Below are positions 26,951-34,402 of a stretch of 34,402 nt of DNA, piece after piece (position 1 is the stretch's first letter; every line of letters begins with the position of its first letter). The notes beneath the pieces were generated by a model. That model ran no database searches and was not told the DNA's origin. It saw only the letters and a list, made by a program, of their open reading frames with translations. The stretch is taken from contig CAIQDO010000174.1 in the NCBI GenBank assembly GCA_903870555.1, forward strand, positions 1 to 34,402. The letters run 5' to 3'. The position numbers were made by a program, and so were the translations under genes. Origin of the DNA: an uncultured Caulobacteraceae bacterium. Its GTDB lineage: Bacteria > Pseudomonadota > Alphaproteobacteria > Caulobacterales > Caulobacteraceae.

Positions 26951-29340
26951 GTCGCGGCGCTCCAGGTCCAGTCGCGCACCTCCGGCAGATCCTCGCCATG
27001 GCGGCCGATATATTGCTTGTGGGCCGCCAGTCGGTCCTGCATCCGCTGCCGCAGATGCGCCCCGCGGGCGCCCAGCCCGCCGACCCGGTCGATGACGTCG
27101 ACGACCAGATGGAAGCGGTCGAGTCGGTTCTGCACCCGCATGTCGAAGGCGGTCGTCACCGTGCCTTCCTCGATATAGCCATGGACGTGCAGGTTCTGGT
27201 TGCGCCGCCGGTAGGTCAGGCGGTGGACCAGCGACGGATAGCCGTGGAAGGCGAACACGATCGGCTTGTCGGACGTGAACAGGCTGTCGTAGTCGGCGTC
27301 GCTGAGGCCGTGGGGGTGCTCGCTTGGCGACTGAAGCTTCATCAGGTCGACGACGTTGATCACCCGCATCGTCAGGTCCGGCAGGTGCTCGCGCAGGATC
27401 GTCGTCGCCGCCAGCAGCTCCAGCGTCGGAGTGTCGCCACAGCAGGCCAGCACCACGTCCGGGCCAGAGACGTCGTCGTTGCTGGCCCAGCCCCACAGCC
27501 CCAGCCCCTGGGCGCAGTGGGCCGCGGCCTCGTCGATCGTCAGCCATTGGGGCATGGGATGCTTGCCGGCGACGATGACATTCACATAGTGCCGGCTGCG
27601 CAGGCAGTGGTCGGCGGTCGACAGCAGGCAGTTGGCGTCCGGCGGCAGGTAGAGGCGCACCACATCGGCCTTCTTGTTGGCGACATGGTCGAGGAAGCCG
27701 GGATCCTGGTGGGTGAAGCCGTTCTGGTCCTGCTGCCAGACGTGGGACGACAGCAGGTAGTTCAGCGACGAGATCGGGGCGCGCCAAGGCAGTTCGCGCG
27801 TCACCTTCAGCCACTTGGCGTGCTGGCTGAACATCGAATCGACGATGCGGACGAAGCCCTCGTAGCAGTTGAACAGTCCGTGGCGGCCGGTCAGCAGATA
27901 GCCCTCCAGCCAGCCCTGGCACTGGTGCTCGCTGAGCATGCCGTCGAGCACGCGGCCGTCGGGGGCGAGGAATTCGTCGCCGGGAATCGTCTCGGCGTCC
28001 CACTGCCGGTCAGTGACCTCGAACACCTTGCCCAGCCGATTCGAAAGGGTTTCGTCCGGGCCGAGCAGGCGGAAGTTCCGCGACTCCGCGTTCAGGGCGA
28101 TGACGTCGCGCAGGAAGCCGCCGAGCACCGTGCAGTCCTGGTCCGCGACCGCGCCCGGGGCGCTCACCGCGATGCCGTAGCCGTGGTAGTCCGGCAGCCG
28201 CAGGTCGCGCAGCAGCAGGCCGCCGTTGGCGTGGGGATTGGCGCCCATCCGCCGGGGTCCGAGGGGGGCAAGATCACAGAGGTCGGGGACCAGCCGGCCC
28301 ATTTCGTCGAACAGCTCTTCGGGGCGATAGCTTTTCAGCCACGCCTCCAGCAGCGGCAGGTGGCCAGGGTGGGCGGCATCGACGACCACCGGCACCTGGT
28401 GGGCGCGGAACGTGCCCTCGATCTTCAGCCCGTCGACCACCTTCGGCCCGGTCCAGCCCTTGGGCGAACGCAGCACGATCATCGGCCATGCGGGACGCGA
28501 CCGGTCCCCCAGGTCGCGGGCGCGGGTCTGCATCGCCTGGATATCGGCGATCGCCCCGTCCAGCGCCCTGGCCATGGCCGCGTGCATCGTCGCCGGATCG
28601 TCGCCCTCGACGAACACCGGCGCCCAGCCGCAGCCGCGCAGGAATTGCGCGAGCTCGTCGTGAGGGATGCGCGCCAGCACCGCCGGATTGGCGATCTTAT
28701 AGCCGTTGAGGTGCAGGATCGGCAGCACCGCCCCGTCGGTGGCGGCGTCGAGGAACTTGTTGGAGTGCCAGGCGGTGGCCAGAGGTCCGGTCTCGGCCTC
28801 GCCGTCGCCGATGACGCAGGCGACGATCAGGCCAGGATTGTCGAAGACGGCCCCGAACGCATGGCTGAGACTGTAACCGAGCTCGCCTCCTTCGTGGATC
28901 GACCCGGGCGTGGTGGGACCGACATGGCTGGAGATGCCGCCGGGAAAGGAGAACTGCTTGAACAGGCGCTTCAGGCCCGCCTCGTCCCGGCTGATGTCGG
29001 GGAATATCTCGCTGTAGCTGCCCTCAAGGTAGGTGGCCGCCACCAGCGCCGGGCCGCCGTGGCCCGGGCCGGCGATGTAGATCATGTCCAGGTCGCCCGC
29101 GACGATCACCCGGTTGAGGTGGGCGTAGATGAAGGTCTGGCCGGGGGTGGTGCCCCAGTGGCCGATCACCCGCGGCTTGACATGGGCGAGCGTCAGGGGT
29201 TCGCGCAGCAGGGGGTTGTCGAGCAGATAGAGCTGCCCCACCGCCAGGTAGTTCGCCGCCCGCCACCAGGCGTCGATCCTGGCCAGGGCGGCCGCGTCGA
29301 GCGGCTCCGCGGCCTGGATGTCCATCGCGCCGTCGTCCAT
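26947..29340 (-). CDS. Phosphoketolase family protein (xylulose-5-phosphate / fructose-6-phosphate phosphoketolase)
   Basis: [57 protein letters not shown]...[110 protein letters not shown]. Confidence 0.97.
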   Translation of the reverse strand: MDDGAMDIQAAEPLDAAALARIDAWWRAANYLAVGQLYLLDNPLLREPLTLAHVKPRVIGHWGTTPGQTFIYAHLNRVIVAGDLDMIYIAGPGHGGPALVAATYLEGSYSEIFPDISRDEAGLKRLFKQFSFPGGISSHVGPTTPGSIHEGGELGYSLSHAFGAVFDNPGLIVACVIGDGEAETGPLATAWHSNKFLDAATDGAVLPILHLNGYKIANPAVLARIPHDELAQFLRGCGWAPVFVEGDDPATMHAAMARALDGAIADIQAMQTRARDLGDRSRPAWPMIVLRSPKGWTGPKVVDGLKIEGTFRAHQVPVVVDAAHPGHLPLLEAWLKSYRPEELFDEMGRLVPDLCDLAPLGPRRMGANPHANGGLLLRDLRLPDYHGYGIAVSAPGAVADQDCTVLGGFLRDVIALNAESRNFRLLGPDETLSNRLGKVFEVTDRQWDAETIPGDEFLAPDGRVLDGMLSEHQCQGWLEGYLLTGRHGLFNCYEGFVRIVDSMFSQHAKWLKVTRELPWRAPISSLNYLLSSHVWQQDQNGFTHQDPGFLDHVANKKADVVRLYLPPDANCLLSTADHCLRSRHYVNVIVAGKHPMPQWLTIDEAAAHCAQGLGLWGWASNDDVSGPDVVLACCGDTPTLELLAATTILREHLPDLTMRVINVVDLMKLQSPSEHPHGLSDADYDSLFTSDKPIVFAFHGYPSLVHRLTYRRRNQNLHVHGYIEEGTVTTAFDMRVQNRLDRFHLVVDVIDRVGGLGARGAHLRQRMQDRLAAHKQYIGRHGEDLPEVRDWTWSAAT

Positions 29341-29527
29341 CGCCTGCCGCTCCCGAGATCGACGCGCGATTCGCGACGTCAGGCCCCCAACGGCCCCGGC
29401 GGGCGGCGGTTCCAGGGTTTCGGGCGCGACCTGGCGGCGGCCTGTTTACAGGCGCGCCCGGCGCATGTTTCTAGCCTGCGCTCACCACGCGCCGTTCCAG
29501 GCGACCAAGACGATCAGGAAACGTCCC

Positions 29528-31288
29528 ATGACCGACCAACCCCAGGCTTCCGCCGCTCCCTGGCCCGCCATGTCGATCGCGCAGGCTCACGCCCTGCTGA
29601 CCGCGCCCGGGGCGCCGTTCGAGATGGACGAGGTCGTCATTCACGGCGTGCCGACGCGCGTCTGGAAGAACGCCCCGCCGACCCTGCGGTCGGTGGCCGA
29701 GATCGGCCGCGCTCACGGCGACCGCATCTTCCTGGTGCACGAGGACGAGCGGGTCAGCTTCGAGGCTTTCTTCCGCGCCACCGCCGCCTTCGCCCAGGCG
29801 CTGCGCGCCCAGGGCGTGGTCAAGGGCGACCGGGTGGCCATCATCATGCGTAACCTGCCGGAATGGCCGGTGGCCTTCTACGCCGCCGCCTCTCTGGGCG
29901 CGGTCATCACGCCGCTGAACGCCTGGTGGACCGGCCCCGAGCTCGAATACGGCCTCACCGACTCCGGCGCCAAGATCGTCATCACCGACGTCGAGCGGTT
30001 CGAGCGCATCGCGGAGCACTTGCACAACTGCCCCGATCTCCACCGCGTGTTCGTTTCCCGGATGATGGAGCACAACGGCAACCCGCTGGTGGTGAAGCTG
30101 GAGAGCGTCATCGGCGAGCCGGACAGCTGGGCGAGCCTGCCCGATCAGCCCCTGCCGGAGGCCGACATCGCCCCAGACGACGAGGCGACGATCTTTTACA
30201 CCTCGGGCACCACGGGAAAGCCGAAGGGCGCGCTCGCGACCCAGCGCAACATCAACTCCAACATCATGGCCGCCGGTTGCGCCGGCGCCCGCGCCTTCCT
30301 GCGCCGGGGCGAGGCCCCGCCGGCGCCCGATCCCGCCGCGCCGCAGCGAGGGACCCTGCTGTCGGTGCCGTTCTTCCACGCCACCGGCTGCTTCGCCATC
30401 CTCAACCCCAGCCTGGTGGCCGGCGGCAAGTTGGCGATGATGCGCCGCTGGGACCCGGTGCGAGCCTTCGAGCTGATCGAGCGCGAGCGGCTCAACTCGG
30501 CCGGCGGCGTGCCGACCATCGCCTGGCAGCTGATCGAGCACCCGCTGCGGAAGAACTACGACCTCTCCAGCCTGGAGAGCGTGGCCTACGGCGGCGCGCC
30601 CTCGGCCCCGGAGCTGGTGCGCAAGATCACCGAGACCTTCCCCAAGTCGCAGCCTGGCAACGGCTGGGGCATGACCGAGACCTCGGCCACGGCCACCACC
30701 CATGGCGCCGAGGATTACGCCAATCGCCCCGATTCCTGCGGTCCGGCCGTGCCGGTCACCGACCTGAAGATCATGACCGTCGAGGGCGACCGGGAACTGC
30801 CGATTGGCGAGGTCGGTGAACTGTGGTGCCGCGGCCCGCAGGTGGTGAAGGGCTACTGGAACAAGCCGGAAGCCACCGCCCAGACCTTCCACCAGGGCTG
30901 GGTCAAGACCGGCGACCTCGCCCGCCTGGACGAGGAAGGCTTCTGCTTCATCATCGACCGGGCCAAGGACATGCTGATCCGCGGCGGGGAGAACATCTAC
31001 TGCATTGAGGTGGAGAACGTTCTCTACGACCACCATGCGGTAATGGACGCGGCCCTGGTCGGCATTCCGCACAAGACCCTGGGCGAAGAGGCGGGGGCGG
31101 TGGTCACGCTGAAACCCGGCGCCACGGCCACCGAGGAGGAGCTGCGCGCCTTCGTCGCCGAGCGCCTGGCCGCCTTCAAGGTGCCGGTGAAGGTGATCTT
31201 CTGGCACGAGACCCTGCCGCGCAACGCCAACGGCAAGATCCTCAAGGCCGAATTGCGGAAGCTGTTCGAGGCGCCGGCGGCGGGGTAG
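29528..31288 (+). CDS. Acyl-CoA synthetase / class I adenylate-forming ligase
   Basis: MTDQPQASAAPWPAMSIAQAHALLTAPGAPFEMDEVVIHGVPTRVWKNAPPTLRSVAEIG...TIFYTSGTTGKPKGALATQRN...WGMTETSATATTH...KTGDLARLDEEGFCFIIDRAKDMLIRGGENIYCIEVENVLYDH...LPRNANGKILKAELR. ATG at 29528. Confidence 0.93.
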   Translation: MTDQPQASAAPWPAMSIAQAHALLTAPGAPFEMDEVVIHGVPTRVWKNAPPTLRSVAEIGRAHGDRIFLVHEDERVSFEAFFRATAAFAQALRAQGVVKGDRVAIIMRNLPEWPVAFYAAASLGAVITPLNAWWTGPELEYGLTDSGAKIVITDVERFERIAEHLHNCPDLHRVFVSRMMEHNGNPLVVKLESVIGEPDSWASLPDQPLPEADIAPDDEATIFYTSGTTGKPKGALATQRNINSNIMAAGCAGARAFLRRGEAPPAPDPAAPQRGTLLSVPFFHATGCFAILNPSLVAGGKLAMMRRWDPVRAFELIERERLNSAGGVPTIAWQLIEHPLRKNYDLSSLESVAYGGAPSAPELVRKITETFPKSQPGNGWGMTETSATATTHGAEDYANRPDSCGPAVPVTDLKIMTVEGDRELPIGEVGELWCRGPQVVKGYWNKPEATAQTFHQGWVKTGDLARLDEEGFCFIIDRAKDMLIRGGENIYCIEVENVLYDHHAVMDAALVGIPHKTLGEEAGAVVTLKPGATATEEELRAFVAERLAAFKVPVKVIFWHETLPRNANGKILKAELRKLFEAPAAG

Positions 31289-31562
31289 GGCGGGCCGTGG
31301 GCGGTTGAGGGGGAGATGGCGGGGTGTTTGCCGGGTGGCGAAGGGCCACTGGCGGGCGCCTTATGGGCGCTTGATGGGCGTGTTTGGGCGGCGTTCCGAA
31401 CACCGACCCAAAACACAACCTATTGTTCAAAAACGTCATTTCAATGAGGCGCGCCGCGCCTCGACTGAAAGGCCCGATGGGGTGAATTCACGATGGGAAA
31501 GAGCGATGACGAAAGTTGCATTATGCAATAAACCACCCTTCCTGTAAACCCGCCTGTCCGCC

Positions 31563-32336
31563 TCAGCCCAGATTCGGCCCGGTCAAGGCGAACAGCGCCC
31601 CCTGAGGATCGCGGGCGCGGAGGATCCAGCCGCCGCCGGGGACGGGGCTGGGACCGTCGAGCACGGCGCCGCCGGCCGCCTCGACCCGCGCCTTGGCGGC
31701 GGTGATGTCGTCGACGCGGAAGTAGTACAGCCACATCGGGCGCGGAACCGCGGCGCTGTTGAACATGCCGCCGATGTCGCCGCCGCCGTCGTTGAACAGC
31801 TGATAGGCGCCCATCGGCCCCATATCGACCGCGTCCGACGCCCGCCAACCCAGCTGCGCGCCGTAGAAATCCATCGCCGCGCGCCACTCGATGGTGTGCA
31901 ACTCGTTCCAGGCGCCGTGTCCGGGACGCTCCGGATCGAACGAGGGGCTTCGGCCCTCGCCGGTCGGCGCCATCACATAGAACAGCGCCCCTTGGGGATC
32001 GCTCACCAGGGCCATGCGCCCGACGCCTGGGATCGACCAGGGCGCCATGTGGACCGCGCCGCCGGCCGCCGTCAGGCTGGCCACGCTGGCGTCGACGTCC
32101 TCGACGTTGACATAGCCGGCCCACACCGGCGGCATGCCGGTTCCCGTCGTGTCCGGCGGGATCGCCATCAGCCCGCCGATCGTCTCGCCGGCAATCGACC
32201 ATTGCCGGTAGTCCTGGCCCGGCTGTCCGCTGGGGCCGGCAGACCAGCCGACCACCGCGCCGTAGAACACCGCCGCCGCCTCGACGTCGGTGGTCATCAG
32301 TTCGTACCAGATGAAATGACTGGGTTCGTTCGACAT
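31563..32336 (-). CDS. VOC family protein with two tandem glyoxalase/bleomycin-resistance-like domains
   Basis: MSNEPSHFIWYELMTTDVEAAAVFYGAVVGWSAGPSGQPGQDYRQWSIAGETIGGLMAIPP... and a second half GAWNELHTIEWRAAMDFYGAQLGWRASDAVDMGPMGAYQLFNDGGGDIGGMFN.... Confidence 0.9.
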   Translation of the reverse strand: MSNEPSHFIWYELMTTDVEAAAVFYGAVVGWSAGPSGQPGQDYRQWSIAGETIGGLMAIPPDTTGTGMPPVWAGYVNVEDVDASVASLTAAGGAVHMAPWSIPGVGRMALVSDPQGALFYVMAPTGEGRSPSFDPERPGHGAWNELHTIEWRAAMDFYGAQLGWRASDAVDMGPMGAYQLFNDGGGDIGGMFNSAAVPRPMWLYYFRVDDITAAKARVEAAGGAVLDGPSPVPGGGWILRARDPQGALFALTGPNLG

Positions 32337-32528
32337 CTCGGCTCTCCTCCCGCCCGGCCTCTTCCCCTAGGGCGGCGCCATGATGCCGCGATCGGCGGCC
32401 GAAATCACCCCCGCGTCATGATCGGTAATATCCTATGGCAGTGCAGGTGACGTCGGATGGGCGCGGCAATTGACACCCAGCGCTAAGTTGTAGAGCGTAA
32501 ACTCTCAGCCTTGGGGGAGGAGCTGGCG

Positions 32529-34402
32529 ATGGCGCGTCATCGGTCGCTGCAGCGGGCGATCCGGTCCCTCGTAGCTGGATTGGCGTGCCTTTGGGCCGCG
32601 CCATTGCTTGCCGCCCAGGTCATCACCGTCAACACCACGAGCCTGATCGTCGACGGCAATACCAGCAGTCCGCTTGCCCTGACGCTGAATCGCGGCGCCG
32701 ATCAGAAGATTTCTTTGCCGGAAGCCATCGCCGCAGCCAATCACGGCGGCAACGTGACGATTCATTTCCAGCTGCCTGCGGGAAGCCAGATCGTCCTGGC
32801 GGGGCCTTTGGAAATCACAGCGCCCCGCGTTGTGGTCGATGGCAGTTTGAACATCAGCGGCAAGCCTGGCGTCACGATACTAGGGCCGGACGGGCAGAAC
32901 AGCCTCCTGATCGGGGGCGCGGGCGATGCCGTGCAGAACCTGGCTGTTTCCGGCCTCGTCGTCGTGCCGCCGGCGGTCGGCGTACGGATCTCCAATTGCT
33001 ACATCGGACTCGCCGCAGACGGCGCGACCGCGCAAGGCCAGCACGTCAATGGGATCACCCTCCAAGATGTCCACGGCACGCTCATTCTTGCCAATGTGAT
33101 CGGGCACATCACCGCCGCCAACGGCGGTGTGAACAGAAACCTTTTCGGCATTGAGGCGGATGGAGGCGGCGACGCTCTCATCATCGGCAACTCTATCGGC
33201 GTCGACCGCAACGGCAATCAGATCCCCAACGATGTCGGCATCTGGCTGTCGGGTTCATCGAAGAACACGATCGGCGGCCCGCGCGCCGGGACCATCTGCG
33301 TCAGCCCCTGCAACCTGCTCAGTGGAAACGAGACCAACGCGATCATTATCGGCGGAGCCGGGAGCACCGCGAATGTCGTTGCAGGCAACTTTGTCGGCGT
33401 GCTGCCGACAGGGGTGACGGCGATGCCGAACGGCCGCGCGCGCGGCCTCTTTAATGCCCCTGCGATCGCCGTCGTCGACGGTGCGAACGGAAATCTCATC
33501 GGGGGCCTGCGTCTAAGCGCAACCTGCAGCGGCGCCTGCAATCTCATCTCCGGAAATGACGCCTCCGGCGTCATGGTCGCCGGCGCCGGCACGAACCTAA
33601 ACTCCATAACCGGTAACTTTGTCGGTACGACCGTAAGCGGCAAGGTGGCGCTCCCCAACCTGCTGCATGGCCTTGAGGTCGAGCAGGGAGCGACAGGCAC
33701 AACAGTCGGCGGAAACCGTACCGCGATGGCGTGCTCCGGCCCTTGTAACCTGGTGAGCGGGAACGGCGATTCAGGTGTCTTTGTCGCCAATGCCGGGACG
33801 ACCGGGGTGGTCGTAGCGGGGAATTTCATCGGAACGGATATTCTCGGCGCTGTCGCGCTGCCCAACCAGAACTTTGGTGTTGAAATCAATGGAGGTGCAA
33901 CGAAGGCCACGATCGGCGGCCCGCGCGCCACTCAATGCAGTCGAGCCTGCAACCTCATCAGCGGCAATCTGCGCAGCGGCATCTCGGCTTCCGGAGCGAA
34001 CGCCTCGATGTTCCTAACCGTGCGGGGGAATGTGATCGGCCTCGACGTCAGCGACGCCCATCCAATCCCCAACGGCGAAGCGGGGGTCACGGTGTCGAAT
34101 GGCGCGGCCGACGTTGTGCTCGGAGGCGACGCGCCGACGGGGGTATGCGCCTCGGTGTGCAACCACATCGCTTGGAACAGCAAGGGCGGCGCGGTCGTGC
34201 TGGGAGCCGCGACCCGGGCGAAGATCGTTGGCAACGCCATTCATGACAACGGAACCCTCGACATCGACCTCAACGGGGATGGCGTCACACCGGACATCGC
34301 GCCTGGTGGTGTCCAGCCCGGTCCCACGACCAATGAGGCCGTCGGTTTCCCCATGGGCGTGACCAGCACGGTCGATGGCGCCACCACGATTATTTCGGGA
34401 CA
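32529..34402 (+). CDS. Secreted right-handed parallel beta-helix repeat protein, 3'-truncated by the window edge; absent from the supplied ORF track
   Basis: Manual translation in frame 3 is open from ATG 32529 to the window end: MARHRSLQRAIRSLVAGLACLWAAPLLAAQVITVNTTSLIVDGN...ISLPEAIAAANHGGNVTIHFQLPAGSQIVLAGPLEI... followed by repeats such as TIGGPRA..C...CNLISGN..SGV.V.GAG......GNFVGT...G..ALPN....G. Confidence 0.9.
   Translation, partial: MARHRSLQRAIRSLVAGLACLWAAPLLAAQVITVNTTSLIVDGNTSSPLALTLNRGADQKISLPEAIAAANHGGNVTIHFQLPAGSQIVLAGPLEITAPRVVVDGSLNISGKPGVTILGPDGQNSLLIGGAGDAVQNLAVSGLVVVPPAVGVRISNCYIGLAADGATAQGQHVNGITLQDVHGTLILANVIGHITAANGGVNRNLFGIEADGGGDALIIGNSIGVDRNGNQIPNDVGIWLSGSSKNTIGGPRAGTICVSPCNLLSGNETNAIIIGGAGSTANVVAGNFVGVLPTGVTAMPNGRARGLFNAPAIAVVDGANGNLIGGLRLSATCSGACNLISGNDASGVMVAGAGTNLNSITGNFVGTTVSGKVALPNLLHGLEVEQGATGTTVGGNRTAMACSGPCNLVSGNGDSGVFVANAGTTGVVVAGNFIGTDILGAVALPNQNFGVEINGGATKATIGGPRATQCSRACNLISGNLRSGISASGANASMFLTVRGNVIGLDVSDAHPIPNGEAGVTVSNGAADVVLGGDAPTGVCASVCNHIAWNSKGGAVVLGAATRAKIVGNAIHDNGTLDIDLNGDGVTPDIAPGGVQPGPTTNEAVGFPMGVTSTVDGATTIISG

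Noticed and set aside
26830-29853. 1007-aa plus-strand ORF
   Set aside because: Antisense to phosphoketolase and class I aldolase; composition is a GC-rich shadow frame (His/Gln/Val/Gly/Asp-rich) with no recognisable domain. The sense-strand proteins are unmistakable.
29471-31207. 578-aa minus-strand ORF
   Set aside because: Antisense shadow of the acyl-CoA ligase.
32585-33154. 189-aa plus-strand ORF and several minus-strand ORFs (for example 33218-33931) in the last 2 kb
   Set aside because: Alternate frames of the beta-helix repeat gene; repetitive sequence keeps them open, and the coding frame starts at 32529.
1-34402. CRISPR arrays, prophage genes, transposases, toxin-antitoxin or defence islands
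   Set aside because: No regularly spaced repeats, integrase/transposase motifs or recognisable defence proteins were seen on reading both strands of the supplied translations.

Overview
This is a GC-rich chromosomal window, most likely from an alphaproteobacterium of the Caulobacterales (Caulobacter/Phenylobacterium-like). That assignment rests on a popZ-valS neighbourhood, single-cysteine DksA and codon/GC style, not on any search. It is mostly core genome: folD (5'-truncated), a NUDIX hydrolase, a four-gene Mla-type lipid ABC transport operon, pyk, an M28 peptidase, a dksA-like gene, nadE, a LOG-family protein, a lipoprotein plus ATM1-type ABC exporter, gloA, an alpha/beta hydrolase, an acyl-CoA dehydrogenase between two identical tRNA-Asn genes, a phosphoesterase, a PEPxxWA-CTERM protein, tRNA-Cys, a PCMT-like protein, a TolC/RsaF-like outer-membrane protein, popZ, valS, a tightly overlapped phosphoketolase / class I aldolase / histidine phosphatase operon, an acyl-CoA ligase, a two-domain VOC protein, and the start of a large secreted beta-helix repeat protein. 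The last ORF (32529 to the window end) is missing from the supplied ORF track. I found no CRISPR array, prophage, transposase or recognisable defence island. The best second-look items are the C-x3-C beta-helix repeats at the right edge, two adjacent long palindromes that contain the stop codons of two convergent genes, the 100-bp perfect tRNA-Asn direct repeat bracketing one gene, the phosphoketolase operon, the zinc-ligand-poor DksA, and the PCMT-like protein with a degenerate SAM motif.
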